Shown: piece by piece, positions 16,820 through 26,265 of the stretch
Position numbering within the stretch: position 1 is the stretch's first letter
Layout: the number at the start of each line of letters is the position of its first letter
Assembly: GCA_016718275.1 (NCBI GenBank)
Contig: JADKEA010000005.1
Location: forward strand, 124,001-188,000
Direction of reading: 5' to 3'
DNA: 64,000 nt
From: Candidatus Villigracilis affinis
GTDB lineage: Bacteria > Chloroflexota > Anaerolineae > Anaerolineales > Villigracilaceae
Translations under genes and position numbers: made by a program
Notes under the pieces: generated by a model
Seen by the model: only the letters and a program-made list of their open reading frames with translations
Database searches by the model: none
What the model was told of the DNA's origin: nothing

Positions 16820-16844
16820 ACGGCAGGGTAATACCTGCCTGTGT
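16820..16844 (+). terminator. Hairpin between lipoprotein and ygeW
   Basis: CACGGCAGG pairs with CCTGCCTGTG (one G-U) around a short loop and is followed by a short T-rich stretch. It may be a weak terminator or an mRNA-processing hairpin. Confidence 0.45.
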
Positions 16845-16875
16845 ATTTGTAAAATCAAAATAAGGAGACTAAATC

Positions 16876-17865
16876 ATGCAAACCAATTTTAGAGGCCGCG
16901 ATTTCATCGGCGACCTTGATTTCACAAAGGAAGAAGTTGAAACTGTTTTGGAAGTGGCCTGGGATTTGAAGCGCAAGCGTGCACTCGGCGAACCGCATCC
17001 CTACCTGCGCGATAAAGTGCTGGCGATGTTGTTCTTCTTCTCATCCACCCGCACTCGTGGATCGTTCGAAGCGGGCATGGCTCAGTTGGGCGGACATGGC
17101 GCTTTCATCGACAGCAACACCACACAGATTTCACACGGCGATACCCCCGTGGAAATCGGTGAAATCTTCGGCCGCTATTTCGACGGCATCGCCATTCGTC
17201 ACTGCGATTACGGCGACGGCAATGCGTATTTGAACGCGGTTGCAAAATCGAGCCGCGCGCCTGTGTTGAACATGCAATGTGATGTGTATCATCCTTTCCA
17301 GTGCCTTGCTGACTTGATGACCATCATGGAAAAGAAGGGCAAGGATCTGCGCAAGAAGAAGATCGTCGTTTCCTGGGCATATGCCGCCTCTTATCTCAAG
17401 CCAATCTCTGTGCCGCAATCTTTGATCCTTCAAATGCCGCGCTTTGGCATGGATGTGACCCTGGCTTACCCGCCTGAATTCCCGCTCATGCCCGATATCG
17501 TTGAGCAGGCCAAGGAACAGGCCAAGATCGCTGGCACAAGCTTCGAGATCATTGATAGCAAAGACGGCATGACCGAAGCCTGCAAAGATGCCGATGTGAT
17601 CTACGCCAAGTCATGGGGCCCGCTGTTGACAACCACCGACAAGGTGGAAGGCAAGAAACTCCAGGACATGTACAAGAATTGGATCATGGATGATGCCAAG
17701 CTCAAAGTCGCCAAAGAAGGCGCGATCTACATGCACCCATTGCCCGCCGACCGCGATGTGGAAGTCACCAGCAGCGTGCTCGATGGCCCGCAATCTGTGG
17801 TGTTTGATGAGGCCGAGAATCGCCTGCACGCCCAGAAGGCCGTGATGGCTCTTACCATGTCCTAA
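16876..17865 (+). CDS. ygeW: Knotted carbamoyltransferase YgeW
   Basis: A 329-residue aspartate/ornithine carbamoyltransferase-fold protein. SSTRTRGSF (residues 56-64) is the carbamoyl-phosphate site, HCDYGDGNAY and HPFQCLADL follow, and HPLPADR (about 287-293) replaces the ATCase/OTCase HPLPR. These are YgeW hallmarks. In purine-degrading clusters YgeW is proposed to transfer a carbamoyl group from a ureido intermediate to phosphate. The gene has an adequate AAGGAG ribosome site and is followed, across a palindrome, by carbamate kinase, which would make ATP from the carbamoyl phosphate. Confidence 0.9.
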   Translation: MQTNFRGRDFIGDLDFTKEEVETVLEVAWDLKRKRALGEPHPYLRDKVLAMLFFFSSTRTRGSFEAGMAQLGGHGAFIDSNTTQISHGDTPVEIGEIFGRYFDGIAIRHCDYGDGNAYLNAVAKSSRAPVLNMQCDVYHPFQCLADLMTIMEKKGKDLRKKKIVVSWAYAASYLKPISVPQSLILQMPRFGMDVTLAYPPEFPLMPDIVEQAKEQAKIAGTSFEIIDSKDGMTEACKDADVIYAKSWGPLLTTTDKVEGKKLQDMYKNWIMDDAKLKVAKEGAIYMHPLPADRDVEVTSSVLDGPQSVVFDEAENRLHAQKAVMALTMS

Positions 17866-17873
17866 AATAACTA

Positions 17874-17900
17874 TAGGGACACAGCGTCGCTGTGTCCCTA
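17874..17900. repeat. Palindromic element, copy 2
   Basis: TAGGGACACAGCG-T-CGCTGTGTCCCTA, perfect 13-nt arms with a single-base centre, between ygeW and the carbamate kinase gene. Confidence 0.85.
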
Positions 17901-17918
17901 CAAATAGGAAATTTACCA

Positions 17919-18869
17919 ATGACCAAAATCGCAGTCGTCGCCATTGGCGGCAATGCTCTTATTAAAGATGACAAGCACGTATCGGTAGAAGATCAGGAAG
18001 AAGCCCTTCGCGAAACATCCGTCCACCTTGCAGATATGGTCGAGGCAGGCTGGGAATTGGCCGTCGGCCACGGAAACGGGCCGCAGGTTGGTTTCATTTT
18101 GCGCCGCTCTGAGATCGCCGCGAAAGTGGAAGGTATGCACGAAGTTCCGCTGGATGTCTGTGGCGCTGATTCACAGGGCGCCATCGGGTATGAACTCCAG
18201 CAGGCTTTGCGCAATGAATTTTTCAAACGCAAGGTCAACAAGAAGGCCGCCACCATCGTCACCCAGGTGCGCGTGGAACAAAGCGACCCCGCCTTCCAGA
18301 AACCCAGCAAACCCATCGGCTCTTTCATGGACGAAGCGGAAGCCAAACGCCGTGAAAAGGAAATGGGCTGGTCAGTGGTGGAAGATGCAGGCCGCGGCTG
18401 GCGGCGCGTTGTCGCCTCTCCGTTGCCGAAGGAGATCGTGGAGATCGATGCGGTCAAGCTCTTGTTGGAGGCAGGCCAGGTCGTCATCACCGTGGGTGGC
18501 GGCGGCATCCCCGTGGTGGAGCGCAGCGACGGTGCGTTGATGGGTACTGCCGCAGTGATCGACAAGGATTTTGCATCATCCCTGCTCGCTCAGGCCGTGA
18601 AAGCGGAATTGTTTTTGATCGCCACGGCGGTTGAAAAGGTTGCCATCAACTTTGGGAAGCCCGAGCAAAAATGGCTCGATACCATGACCGTCGCCGAAGC
18701 CAAGGCTTATCTTGAAGAAGGTAAGCATTTCGCCAAAGGCTCCATGGCTCCGAAGATCCAGGCGGCCATCTGGTATCTTGAGAACGGTGGCAAGGAAGCC
18801 CTCATCACCAATCCTGAAAATATCGGTCGCGCCCTCAAACGCGAAACTGGAACGTGGATCGTTAAATAA
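17919..18869 (+). CDS. arcC: Carbamate kinase (ArcC/YqeA type)
   Basis: A 316-residue amino acid kinase-family enzyme that makes ATP from carbamoyl phosphate and ADP. Seen: N-terminal AIGGNAL, GHGNGPQVG, LDVCGADSQGAIGYELQQ, VVASPLPKEIVE, VGGGGIPVV and FAKGSMAPKIQAA near the C-terminus. All are carbamate kinase signatures and the length fits. ATG 17919 follows AGGAA by 8 nt. The pairing with ygeW implies substrate-level phosphorylation as the energy yield of purine breakdown. Confidence 0.92.
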   Translation: MTKIAVVAIGGNALIKDDKHVSVEDQEEALRETSVHLADMVEAGWELAVGHGNGPQVGFILRRSEIAAKVEGMHEVPLDVCGADSQGAIGYELQQALRNEFFKRKVNKKAATIVTQVRVEQSDPAFQKPSKPIGSFMDEAEAKRREKEMGWSVVEDAGRGWRRVVASPLPKEIVEIDAVKLLLEAGQVVITVGGGGIPVVERSDGALMGTAAVIDKDFASSLLAQAVKAELFLIATAVEKVAINFGKPEQKWLDTMTVAEAKAYLEEGKHFAKGSMAPKIQAAIWYLENGGKEALITNPENIGRALKRETGTWIVK

Positions 18870-18872
18870 AAT

Positions 18873-18901
18873 GTAGGGGCACAGCGCCGCTGTGCCCCTA
18901 C
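18873..18901. repeat. Palindromic element, copy 3
   Basis: GTAGGGGCACAGCG-C-CGCTGTGCCCCTAC, perfect 14-nt arms. Relative to copy 2 the A-to-G change in the left arm is matched by T-to-C in the right arm, so pairing is preserved. Confidence 0.85.
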
Positions 18902-18908
18902 AACCAAT

Positions 18909-20876
18909 ATGAAACGCCTTCATCCCTCGCTAACCCTCCTTGCCGCCGCGATCCTTGCGTATGGCTTGCTCATCCCGCAACTTGGTTTTTATTGGGACGA
19001 TCTGCCTATGTCTTGGATTCGTTATCAGCTTGGGTTTGAGGCGATGACAAAATATTTTTCGACCAACCGCCCGATCTGGGCGTTGTTGTATCAAGTCACC
19101 ACACGCATTTTGCCATATCTGCCGATCTACTGGCAGATCTTCGCGCTGCTTTGGCGCTGGCTCGGCGCGGTCGTTTTGTGGAGCATCGCTAAAGAATTAT
19201 TCCCCCAGCGTGAAAAATTTGCGCTCACGTTGAGTTTGCTCTTTTTGTTATATCCTGGTTTCAACCAGCAGTGGGTCAGTTATCTTTACTCTCATTTCTT
19301 CATTGTCCTTTTTTTCTTTCTTCTTTCTCAACTTCTCATGCTGCGGGGCAAAACGATTCCCGCGCTGGTTTTTTCTGCGCTTAATCTTTGGATGATGGAA
19401 TATTTCTTCGTCCTTGAGTTGATTCGCCCCTTTATTATTTGGACTTCTCTTCGAGATGCATCGAACCCGAAAGAGCGCATCAAACGGACCCTCAGCCTGT
19501 GGACGCCGTATCTGGCAGTTTTCGCCCTTGCGGTTTTATCGCGCATCTTCATCTTCAACAATCAGATCTATCAATTCAGCCTGAAGAATGAACTGGTGAG
19601 GGCTCCGCTTGAAACGATTCTGATGCTTGCGCAAAATGTCTTCTCCAGTTTTTGGACGGTGACGGTTGCAGCATGGGCGCTTGCATTTCAGTTTCCAAAC
19701 CCCGCTGTGGATGGTCCGCGTACGATGGCGGTGTATGCCTTTGTGATCGTCACTGTCACGGCGCTGACCCTGTTTGGGGTGTCGAAGCAGGCCCAAGTCC
19801 AGGAAGGAAGCGGGCGGGACGCTTCGACTGGCTCCGTGTGGCGGTGGGCGATCCTTCTCGGTGTGGTCATGCTCATTTTGGCGGGGCCGCCGTTTTGGTT
19901 GACGAATGTCCCCGTTTCGCTTGGGTTTCCTGCCAATCGTGCCACTTTGTCTTTCGTGCTTGGTGTGAGCTTTATTTTCGCTGGGTTGTTCGATCTGTTT
20001 CCACAAAGAGTTCAAATGGTTTTCGTGACGTTGTTTGTCGCACTGGCGGCTGGGCGTCAATTTTTGTGGGCTAATGAATTTCGCCGTGATTGGGCTTATC
20101 ACAAGAATATGTTCTGGCAGATGACATGGCGTGCACCCGGACTTGAGAAGAATACGATTGTTCTGATGAATGAAGAGCTGTCTTTTTATGCCGATAACTC
20201 GCTCGGGGCGGCGCTGAATCTGATCTACGCACCCGATAATCACTCGGATGTGATCGATTACGTTTTGTTCTACCCGACGAACCGCGAAAGCTTGTCTTTG
20301 ACTTTGGACACGCCAGTTGATTATGATTTTCTGGCTGGAAAATTCTCGGGGAATACCTCACAGGCTGTTGTGTTTTATTATTCACCGCCGAAATGCCTGC
20401 GTCTGTTAGACCCTGAGATCGATCTTGAAAACCGTCTGATCCCCGACGACACATTTCTGCGCGATGCCGCACTGCTTTCTTCCACTGCGCCGATCTTGGG
20501 CGAGCAAATTTCGCAAATGCCCGCCGCCTATGGGGCGGAGCCTGCACATGGCTGGTGCTACTATTTCGAGAAAGCGGACCTTGCCCGCCAGCTGGGTGAT
20601 TGGGAAACAGTTACCCAATTGGGTGATGCGGCATTCGCTTTGGACGATTATCCTAACGACCCGATCGAGCGGTTTGTTTTCATCGAAGGCTATGCTCACA
20701 CAGGGAATTGGGAAAGGGCGGTAGAATTATCCACGGCATCCTATCAGGTTTCCAAGGGGTTTGTCGGCCCGTTGATCTGTAAATTATGGAACCGAATTGC
20801 TCGTGAGACGGAGGACACATCAGAGCGGAAAGTCACCTTTGATGTAGTACAAAGTAAACTTGAGTGTTCACCGTAA
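18909..20876 (+). CDS. Polytopic membrane protein, glycosyltransferase-C-like
   Basis: A 655-residue protein with about ten to twelve hydrophobic segments in the first 400 residues and a soluble C-terminal part. An acidic W-D-D-L-P motif follows the first membrane segment (about residues 29-33), as in GT-C lipid-linked sugar transferases. The C-terminal 120 residues look helical and may form a short repeat domain. The exact family is not recognised. There is no Shine-Dalgarno before the ATG; palindrome copy 3 ends 7 nt upstream. It has no obvious link to purine metabolism. Confidence 0.6.
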   Translation: MKRLHPSLTLLAAAILAYGLLIPQLGFYWDDLPMSWIRYQLGFEAMTKYFSTNRPIWALLYQVTTRILPYLPIYWQIFALLWRWLGAVVLWSIAKELFPQREKFALTLSLLFLLYPGFNQQWVSYLYSHFFIVLFFFLLSQLLMLRGKTIPALVFSALNLWMMEYFFVLELIRPFIIWTSLRDASNPKERIKRTLSLWTPYLAVFALAVLSRIFIFNNQIYQFSLKNELVRAPLETILMLAQNVFSSFWTVTVAAWALAFQFPNPAVDGPRTMAVYAFVIVTVTALTLFGVSKQAQVQEGSGRDASTGSVWRWAILLGVVMLILAGPPFWLTNVPVSLGFPANRATLSFVLGVSFIFAGLFDLFPQRVQMVFVTLFVALAAGRQFLWANEFRRDWAYHKNMFWQMTWRAPGLEKNTIVLMNEELSFYADNSLGAALNLIYAPDNHSDVIDYVLFYPTNRESLSLTLDTPVDYDFLAGKFSGNTSQAVVFYYSPPKCLRLLDPEIDLENRLIPDDTFLRDAALLSSTAPILGEQISQMPAAYGAEPAHGWCYYFEKADLARQLGDWETVTQLGDAAFALDDYPNDPIERFVFIEGYAHTGNWERAVELSTASYQVSKGFVGPLICKLWNRIARETEDTSERKVTFDVVQSKLECSP

Positions 20877-21009
20877 AAGTTTATAATTTGGTTTTATATG
20901 TGGCTGGCCTTATCAGGCAAAATTGTCCCTGCAACTTGAAAGGAGGCCAAAGGCAAAAATTGGTCTTACATCTGGCACATAGAACAATTATTAAACAAGG
21001 AGAAGAAAA

Positions 21010-22305
21010 ATGCGTAAGAATGTAACTCGTCTGTCCATGTTCGCTTTGATCCTCATGCTTGTGCTTTCAGCGTGCGGTGGCGGTCAGTCTGCCCCTGTTG
21101 CTACTGAAGCTCCTGCTGGTGGCGATGCCACTGAAGCCCCCGTCGCAACCGAGGCGCCTGCTGCCACTGAAGCCCCCGTTGCTGAAGATGCTGGCGGCTT
21201 CCAGATCCCTGATGTAGAAGATGGCAAGTTCAACGTAGCCATGGTCTTGATCGGACCGCACGATGATGGCGGCTGGTCTCAGGCTCACTACGAAGGCCTC
21301 GTTTACATTGAAGAGAACGTTCCCAATGTACACACAGCCTATATTGAAAACGTCCCCGAAGGCGCAGATTCCGAACAGGTATTCCGCAGCCTTTCCCGCA
21401 AGGGCTTCAACTTGATCTTCGGTACCTCCTTTGGTTTTGGTGATCCGATGGCTGCTGTTGCCGAGGAATTCCCCGATGTGATGTTCATTCACCTCACCGG
21501 TATTGCCTCCAACGAGACCAACTTTGGCAACCTGATGGGTGCCATGGAAGATATGAAGTATCTGGCCGGTATGCTGGCCGGTGCCCGCGCCAAAGCCGAT
21601 GGCAATCCCAAGCTCGGTTATATGGCCACCTTCCCGATCCCTGAAGAAATCCGCCTTGGCAATGCCATTGCGTTGGGCATGAGAAAGACCTGCCCCGAAT
21701 GTACGATGGATGTCCGCTGGCTCAACACCTGGCATGACCCGATCATTGAGAAGGAAGCTGCTGCCTCCCTGTTCGATGCCGGTGCCCAGGTTGTATTTAC
21801 CGGTGCTGATACCCCCGCCGTTGCTGACGTTGCTCAGGAAAAAGGCAAATGGGGCGTAACCTATGACTGGTACGGCTCCTGCAAAGTGGACGCCTGTCTC
21901 ACAGCTCCGTACTGGGTGTGGGGTCCCGTGTACTCTGCGATTACTGAAGAAGTGATCGCTGGTACCTACAAGCCCGGTTGGCAGTACTTTGATGCCGAAA
22001 CGGGTGCCCTCGGTCTGTATGGCTTCATGGAAGGCCAGGAAATGCAGCCCGGCGTGAAGGACCTCGACCCCGAAGTCCTTGCTATGGTGCAGGAAACCCT
22101 TGCCCAAATGCTCGCTGGCGAATTTACCCGCTTCGACGTGTTCACAGGCCCGATCATGGATAATCAGGGTAATGTGGTTCTGCCCGAAGGCCAGAGCCTG
22201 CAACAGGTCGACCTTGATGCGTTCCCCGAGTTCGGTCTGCCCTGCTCCATCGATGTTTGTATGAAGTGGTGGGCTGAAGGTATTACCGCCGAACTTCCGC
22301 AATAG
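21010..22305 (+). CDS. BMP-family nucleoside-binding lipoprotein, system A
   Basis: A 431-residue lipoprotein: signal peptide with LSAC (Cys about residue 22), a flexible Ala/Thr/Glu/Pro linker (about 30-60), then a BMP/PnrA fold (MVLIGPHDDGGWSQAHYEG, near residues 78-96). This is the substrate-binding part of an ABC importer whose ATPase and two permeases follow. Family ligands are purine nucleosides. AAGGAG precedes ATG. It is longer than the PnrA norm because of the linker and a C-terminal extension. Confidence 0.88.
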   Translation: MRKNVTRLSMFALILMLVLSACGGGQSAPVATEAPAGGDATEAPVATEAPAATEAPVAEDAGGFQIPDVEDGKFNVAMVLIGPHDDGGWSQAHYEGLVYIEENVPNVHTAYIENVPEGADSEQVFRSLSRKGFNLIFGTSFGFGDPMAAVAEEFPDVMFIHLTGIASNETNFGNLMGAMEDMKYLAGMLAGARAKADGNPKLGYMATFPIPEEIRLGNAIALGMRKTCPECTMDVRWLNTWHDPIIEKEAAASLFDAGAQVVFTGADTPAVADVAQEKGKWGVTYDWYGSCKVDACLTAPYWVWGPVYSAITEEVIAGTYKPGWQYFDAETGALGLYGFMEGQEMQPGVKDLDPEVLAMVQETLAQMLAGEFTRFDVFTGPIMDNQGNVVLPEGQSLQQVDLDAFPEFGLPCSIDVCMKWWAEGITAELPQ

Positions 22306-22322
22306 CTTTTTCAAAATATATT

Positions 22323-22352
22323 GGGCTGGAACTCCGCAAAGGGTTCCAGCCC
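22323..22352 (+). terminator. Hairpin between BMP and ATPase genes
   Basis: A 10-bp GC-rich stem (GGGCTGGAAC and its complement) with a 10-nt loop, no strong T-tract. Probably a partial terminator or stabiliser that lowers ATPase expression relative to the lipoprotein. Confidence 0.6.
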
Positions 22353-22404
22353 TTCGTTAGAATGTATTCCCAAGTTGTGTTTGTTTTATCGCAGGAGCAA
22401 CCCA

Positions 22405-23994
22405 GTGACACAGACAACACCTTCCACACCCGAAGCGCCGCTTGCGGTGGAAATGCGCGGCATTGTAAAAAGATTTCCCGGTGTACTCGCCAACGACCAT
22501 GTTGATTTCGAACTGCGCGCGGGCGAGATCCATGCTTTGCTTGGGGAGAATGGCGCAGGGAAAAGTACTCTTATGAATGTTCTTGCCGGGCTGTATCGGC
22601 AGGAAGCAGGAATTATTAAAGTAAAAGGCAATCCCGTGGAATTTTATTCGCCGCGGGATGCGATCAAATCCGGGATCGGCATGGTGCATCAACATTTCAT
22701 GCTCGTCCCGTCTCAAACAGTCACTGAGAATGTGCTCCTGGGTCTTGATGATCCGCGCTTTTTCATGCGCTTGCCGGAATATGACGCGAAGGTTGCGGCA
22801 GTTGGCGAGCGTTTTGGTTTAAAGGTGGATCCGCGTGCCAAGATCTGGCAGCTTTCGGTCGGCGAACAGCAGCGTGTGGAACTGCTTAAAATGTTGTATC
22901 GCGGCGCCAATGTGCTCATTATGGACGAGCCAACCGCCGTGCTTGCGCCGCAGGAGATCGATGGCCTGTTCGACATTCTGCGCTCGATGATCTCGCAGGG
23001 AAAATCGGTTATTTTTATCAGTCATAAATTACATGAAGTTACCGCGATCGCGGATCGCGTGAGTGTGTTGCGGCGCGGCGTTGCGACGGCTTCCGGCGTG
23101 CCCTCCAAGGGCGCGACGAGGCAGGAATTGGCGCGTTTGATGGTGGGACGCGACGTTATTTTTGCGCTGGATAAGAAGCCGGGTAACCCCGGTAATTTGG
23201 TTTTGGATGTGCAGGATGTTTACGCTGAGAACGACAAAGGACTGCCTGCCCTGCGCGGTTTGTCATTGAACGTGCGCGCTGGGGAAATCGTCGGTGTGGC
23301 AGGTGTGGCGGGTAATGGTCAATCTGAGCTTTCGCAAGTGATCACCGGTCTGCGCAAATGTAAGCAGGGTGAGGTGAAACTGGCTGGCGATCTCGTCAGC
23401 AATCGCAATACATTGTTTGGAATTCAACACGGCATGGCTTATGTTCCCGAGGACCGCAATCATGTGGGCAGCGCTCCGAACCTGAGCGTGACCGATAATG
23501 TGATCATGAAAAAATATCGCCAGCCTCCGATCTCACGCGCTGGTTTTCTGGATATGGGTGCGGCCACCAAATTGGCCAAGGAACTCAAGGATGCTTATGA
23601 CATTATTGTCCCAAGCGTCACTACACCTGTGCGGCTTCTCTCCGGCGGCAATTTGCAGCGTGTGATCCTGGCCCGCGAAATTTCCGGGCTGCCAAGTTTC
23701 ATGGTGGCGGTTCAGCCCACCCGTGGTTTGGATGTAGGCGCGATCGAAGGTGTACACCGCTTATTGCTGGCACAACGTGAGGCGGGTGCGGCAGTTCTGC
23801 TCATTTCAGAGGAACTGGAGGAATTGCTTTCGTTGAGCGACCGTGTGTATGTGATCTATGAAGGCAAGATCATGGGTGAGGTCAAAGTTGGGGGTGTGGA
23901 ACCAGATGAAAGTTTGATCGAGATGATCGGTTTGATGATGACCGGCACCCCGTTGGACCAAATCCACAAAGAAGGAGTCGGCGCAAATGGCTGA
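22405..23994 (+). CDS. BMP-type ABC transporter ATPase, system A
   Basis: A 529-residue protein with two fused nucleotide-binding domains, as in RbsA/YufO-type importers. The first has GENGAGKST, a VGEQQRVEL signature and MDEPTAVL; the second has GVAGNGQSEL, LSGGNLQRV and a degenerate Walker B (VAVQPTRG). GTG 22405 is chosen because AGGAG lies 7 nt upstream; the upstream TTG at 22321 would start inside the hairpin. The last 8 nt overlap the permease gene. Confidence 0.9.
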   Translation: MTQTTPSTPEAPLAVEMRGIVKRFPGVLANDHVDFELRAGEIHALLGENGAGKSTLMNVLAGLYRQEAGIIKVKGNPVEFYSPRDAIKSGIGMVHQHFMLVPSQTVTENVLLGLDDPRFFMRLPEYDAKVAAVGERFGLKVDPRAKIWQLSVGEQQRVELLKMLYRGANVLIMDEPTAVLAPQEIDGLFDILRSMISQGKSVIFISHKLHEVTAIADRVSVLRRGVATASGVPSKGATRQELARLMVGRDVIFALDKKPGNPGNLVLDVQDVYAENDKGLPALRGLSLNVRAGEIVGVAGVAGNGQSELSQVITGLRKCKQGEVKLAGDLVSNRNTLFGIQHGMAYVPEDRNHVGSAPNLSVTDNVIMKKYRQPPISRAGFLDMGAATKLAKELKDAYDIIVPSVTTPVRLLSGGNLQRVILAREISGLPSFMVAVQPTRGLDVGAIEGVHRLLLAQREAGAAVLLISEELEELLSLSDRVYVIYEGKIMGEVKVGGVEPDESLIEMIGLMMTGTPLDQIHKEGVGANG

Positions 23995-25117
23995 GTCAAC
24001 TTCGGTACAAAAGAAACGCGCGGGTTTCAAAATTCGCGTCGAGCCACGGCTGGAAGAGCCTGCGGCCTGGTACCCTTTGGCAGTATCACTGGGCGCGATC
24101 GTCGTTGCTCTGATCCTGGGCGGTATTTTGATCTCGTTCGCGGGTGGCGACCCGCTCAAGTCTTATCAACATATTGCCAAGGCCTCCTTTGGCGACACGG
24201 GTGTGTTATCCGATACGATCGTGAAGGCAACCCCGATCCTGCTGGCTGCGCTGGCCTGTTCAGTGGCGTTCCGCATGAAGTTGTGGAATATCGGTGCGGA
24301 AGGGCAATTCATCATGGGGGCGTTCGGTGCGAGTGCAGTGGTGCTGGCTCCGCTTTTGGCCGAAGATACGCCGCGCTGGTTGTTTCTCACCGTGATGGTG
24401 CTGGCAGCCATGGCCGCTGGTGCGATTTGGGGTTTTATCCCCGGGTACCTTAAGGCGAAATTTAATGTAAACGAGATCATCAGTACCTTGATGATGAATT
24501 ACATTGCAATAGCCTGGATCAACTTCTGGATTTTCGGCGTGTGGTCGGAGGGTGGTTTCCAGATGTCGCCGAAATTCCCGAATAATGCGTGGCTGCCGCG
24601 TTTACTGGAATACGCGAAAGAATATCCAGCTCTTCGCGGCCTGACAACACATGCGGGTCTGCTGCTAGGTATTGTGGCGGCGATCATTCTCTGGATCATC
24701 GTGTATCGCAGCCGCTGGGGATATGAGATTCGCTTGATCGGTGACAATCCGCAGGCGGCGAAGTATGCCGGCATCAATATCACAAGCAATGTTATCTATG
24801 TGATGATGCTTTCAGGCGCGTTGGCCGGGCTGGGCGGCATGAGCGAGGTTTCAGGTGTGGTGCATCGTTTGCAGACAGCACCAATTGCTGCTGGTTATGG
24901 TTTTACGGGCATCATTGTGGCATGGCTTGCAAAATTGAATCCGCTGGTGATCATTGTGGTGTCGGTTTTGTTTGGTGCGCTGATCCTGGCGGGGCGTGAG
25001 ATTCAGCCATCGGGTGTGCCGAAAATGATCCAGGGCATCATTCTGGTTTCACTTATTGCCAGTGACTTTTTGTTGCGGTATCGCATCCGCATCGTGCGCG
25101 CAGACGCGGAGGAATAA
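23987..25117 (+). CDS. BMP-type ABC transporter permease, system A (YufP-like)
   Basis: A 376-residue polytopic membrane protein with about nine hydrophobic segments; the stretch NIGAEGQFIMGAFGAS and the FNVNEIISTLMMNYIA segment are typical of nucleoside/BMP permease subunits. It overlaps the ATPase gene by 8 nt and ends 7 nt before the second permease, consistent with an ABCC heterodimer. Confidence 0.88.
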   Translation: MAESTSVQKKRAGFKIRVEPRLEEPAAWYPLAVSLGAIVVALILGGILISFAGGDPLKSYQHIAKASFGDTGVLSDTIVKATPILLAALACSVAFRMKLWNIGAEGQFIMGAFGASAVVLAPLLAEDTPRWLFLTVMVLAAMAAGAIWGFIPGYLKAKFNVNEIISTLMMNYIAIAWINFWIFGVWSEGGFQMSPKFPNNAWLPRLLEYAKEYPALRGLTTHAGLLLGIVAAIILWIIVYRSRWGYEIRLIGDNPQAAKYAGINITSNVIYVMMLSGALAGLGGMSEVSGVVHRLQTAPIAAGYGFTGIIVAWLAKLNPLVIIVVSVLFGALILAGREIQPSGVPKMIQGIILVSLIASDFLLRYRIRIVRADAEE

Positions 25118-25124
25118 TTCAATT

Positions 25125-26093
25125 ATGGATGCAATCATCATTCTTCAGGCAGGTGTTGCCACCGGCACGGTACTGTTGTTCGCCACGATCGGCGAGATCT
25201 TTGCTGAGCGTTCGGGTGTGCTGAACCTCGGTGTGGAGGGCATGATGTTAATCGGCGCGATGACTGCCTTCAGTACGACCATTGCCACGGGCAATCCGTG
25301 GGTTGGTGTACTCGCAGCCATGTTCGCCGCCGGGTTGATCAGCCAGATCCATGCTTTTATCACGATCACCTTGCAGGCAGATCAAGTTGTCAGCGGGCTG
25401 GCGCTCACTTTCCTTGGAACAGGCATCAGCCTGGTATTAGGCGAGGGCTTGAGCAAGGCCGGTACGGTTTCTCTCTTGCCGAATTTTTCTATCCCGTTAC
25501 TTTCGCAGATCCCATTCCTGGGTCCGATCCTGTTTACGAAACAAAGTGTGATGGTTTACATCGGCTATTTGCTGGTGCCGTTGACCTGGTATTACATCAA
25601 CCGCACACGCCCCGGTCTTAACCTGCGTTCGGTGGGGGAGTATCCCTCCGCCGCGGATTCGTTGGGCATCAGCGTATTTCGACTGCGCTATTTTTATGTG
25701 TTTGTCGGTGGGATGCTGGCTGGGCTGGCGGGTGCAACCATCAGTCTCGCAGTTGCGCCGGGATGGTTCAGCGAATTAACCACGGCAGGGCAGGGGTGGA
25801 TTGCGGTGGGTCTTGTTATTTTTGCGCAGTGGGACCCGGTCCGTGCCATGTTCGGTTCTTATGCGTTTGGTGCGTTGCGCCGCCTTATTTTGGATATTCA
25901 AGGGCCGACTCTTTTATTGGGTTTCGATAATCCGTTTTATTACAACCCATATTGGGGCTTTTTTCTGCAAATGCTGCCGTATGCGTTCACGGTCATTGTG
26001 CTGGTGATCGGTTCGCGCGAAGCCATGCGCAAGCGTTTGGGAGCACCTGCCGCACTGGGTAACCCTTATGTTCGCGGTGAACGCGGCAAGTGA
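25125..26093 (+). CDS. BMP-type ABC transporter permease, system A (YufQ-like)
   Basis: A 322-residue polytopic membrane protein. ERSGVLNLGVEGMMLIGAM near residues 27-46 and the late RSVGEYPSAADSLGI block identify the second BMP permease type. ATG 25125 follows GGAGG by about 12 nt. A longer frame starting at 25056 would overlap the upstream permease and lacks family similarity. Confidence 0.88.
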   Translation: MDAIIILQAGVATGTVLLFATIGEIFAERSGVLNLGVEGMMLIGAMTAFSTTIATGNPWVGVLAAMFAAGLISQIHAFITITLQADQVVSGLALTFLGTGISLVLGEGLSKAGTVSLLPNFSIPLLSQIPFLGPILFTKQSVMVYIGYLLVPLTWYYINRTRPGLNLRSVGEYPSAADSLGISVFRLRYFYVFVGGMLAGLAGATISLAVAPGWFSELTTAGQGWIAVGLVIFAQWDPVRAMFGSYAFGALRRLILDIQGPTLLLGFDNPFYYNPYWGFFLQMLPYAFTVIVLVIGSREAMRKRLGAPAALGNPYVRGERGK

Positions 26094-26120
26094 TTTGATA
26101 GTTACCATATTTTGAAGCTC

Positions 26121-26152
26121 TCAATCCCGCAGGCAGACGCTGCGGGATTTTG
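26121..26152 (+). terminator. Terminator after transport system A
   Basis: AATCCCGCAG pairs with CTGCGGGATT around a 7-nt loop, followed by TTTTGA. Confidence 0.8.
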
Positions 26153-26192
26153 ATTCCTATTGCTATACATTTGACTAAAAATTCTGGAGGAA

Positions 26193-26206
26193 TGTCACTT
26201 GTGACA
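26193..26206 (+). promoter_or_regulatory. Possible operator upstream of second GntR gene
   Basis: TGTCAC-TT-GTGACA is a perfect palindrome about 60 nt before the GntR start and overlaps a possible -35 (TTGTGA, 26199) paired 18 nt later with CATAAT (26223-26228). This is consistent with autoregulation. Confidence 0.45.
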
Positions 26207-26265
26207 ATATGCTCAAATTCTCCATAATGAAAAGGTCAGACGATTGTCATCCAACGATTTTTCTT

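Noticed and set aside
21067..22314. A 415-codon minus-strand ORF
   Set aside because: Exact antisense of the BMP lipoprotein gene, low in hydrophobic order and rich in His/Gly; no family motif.
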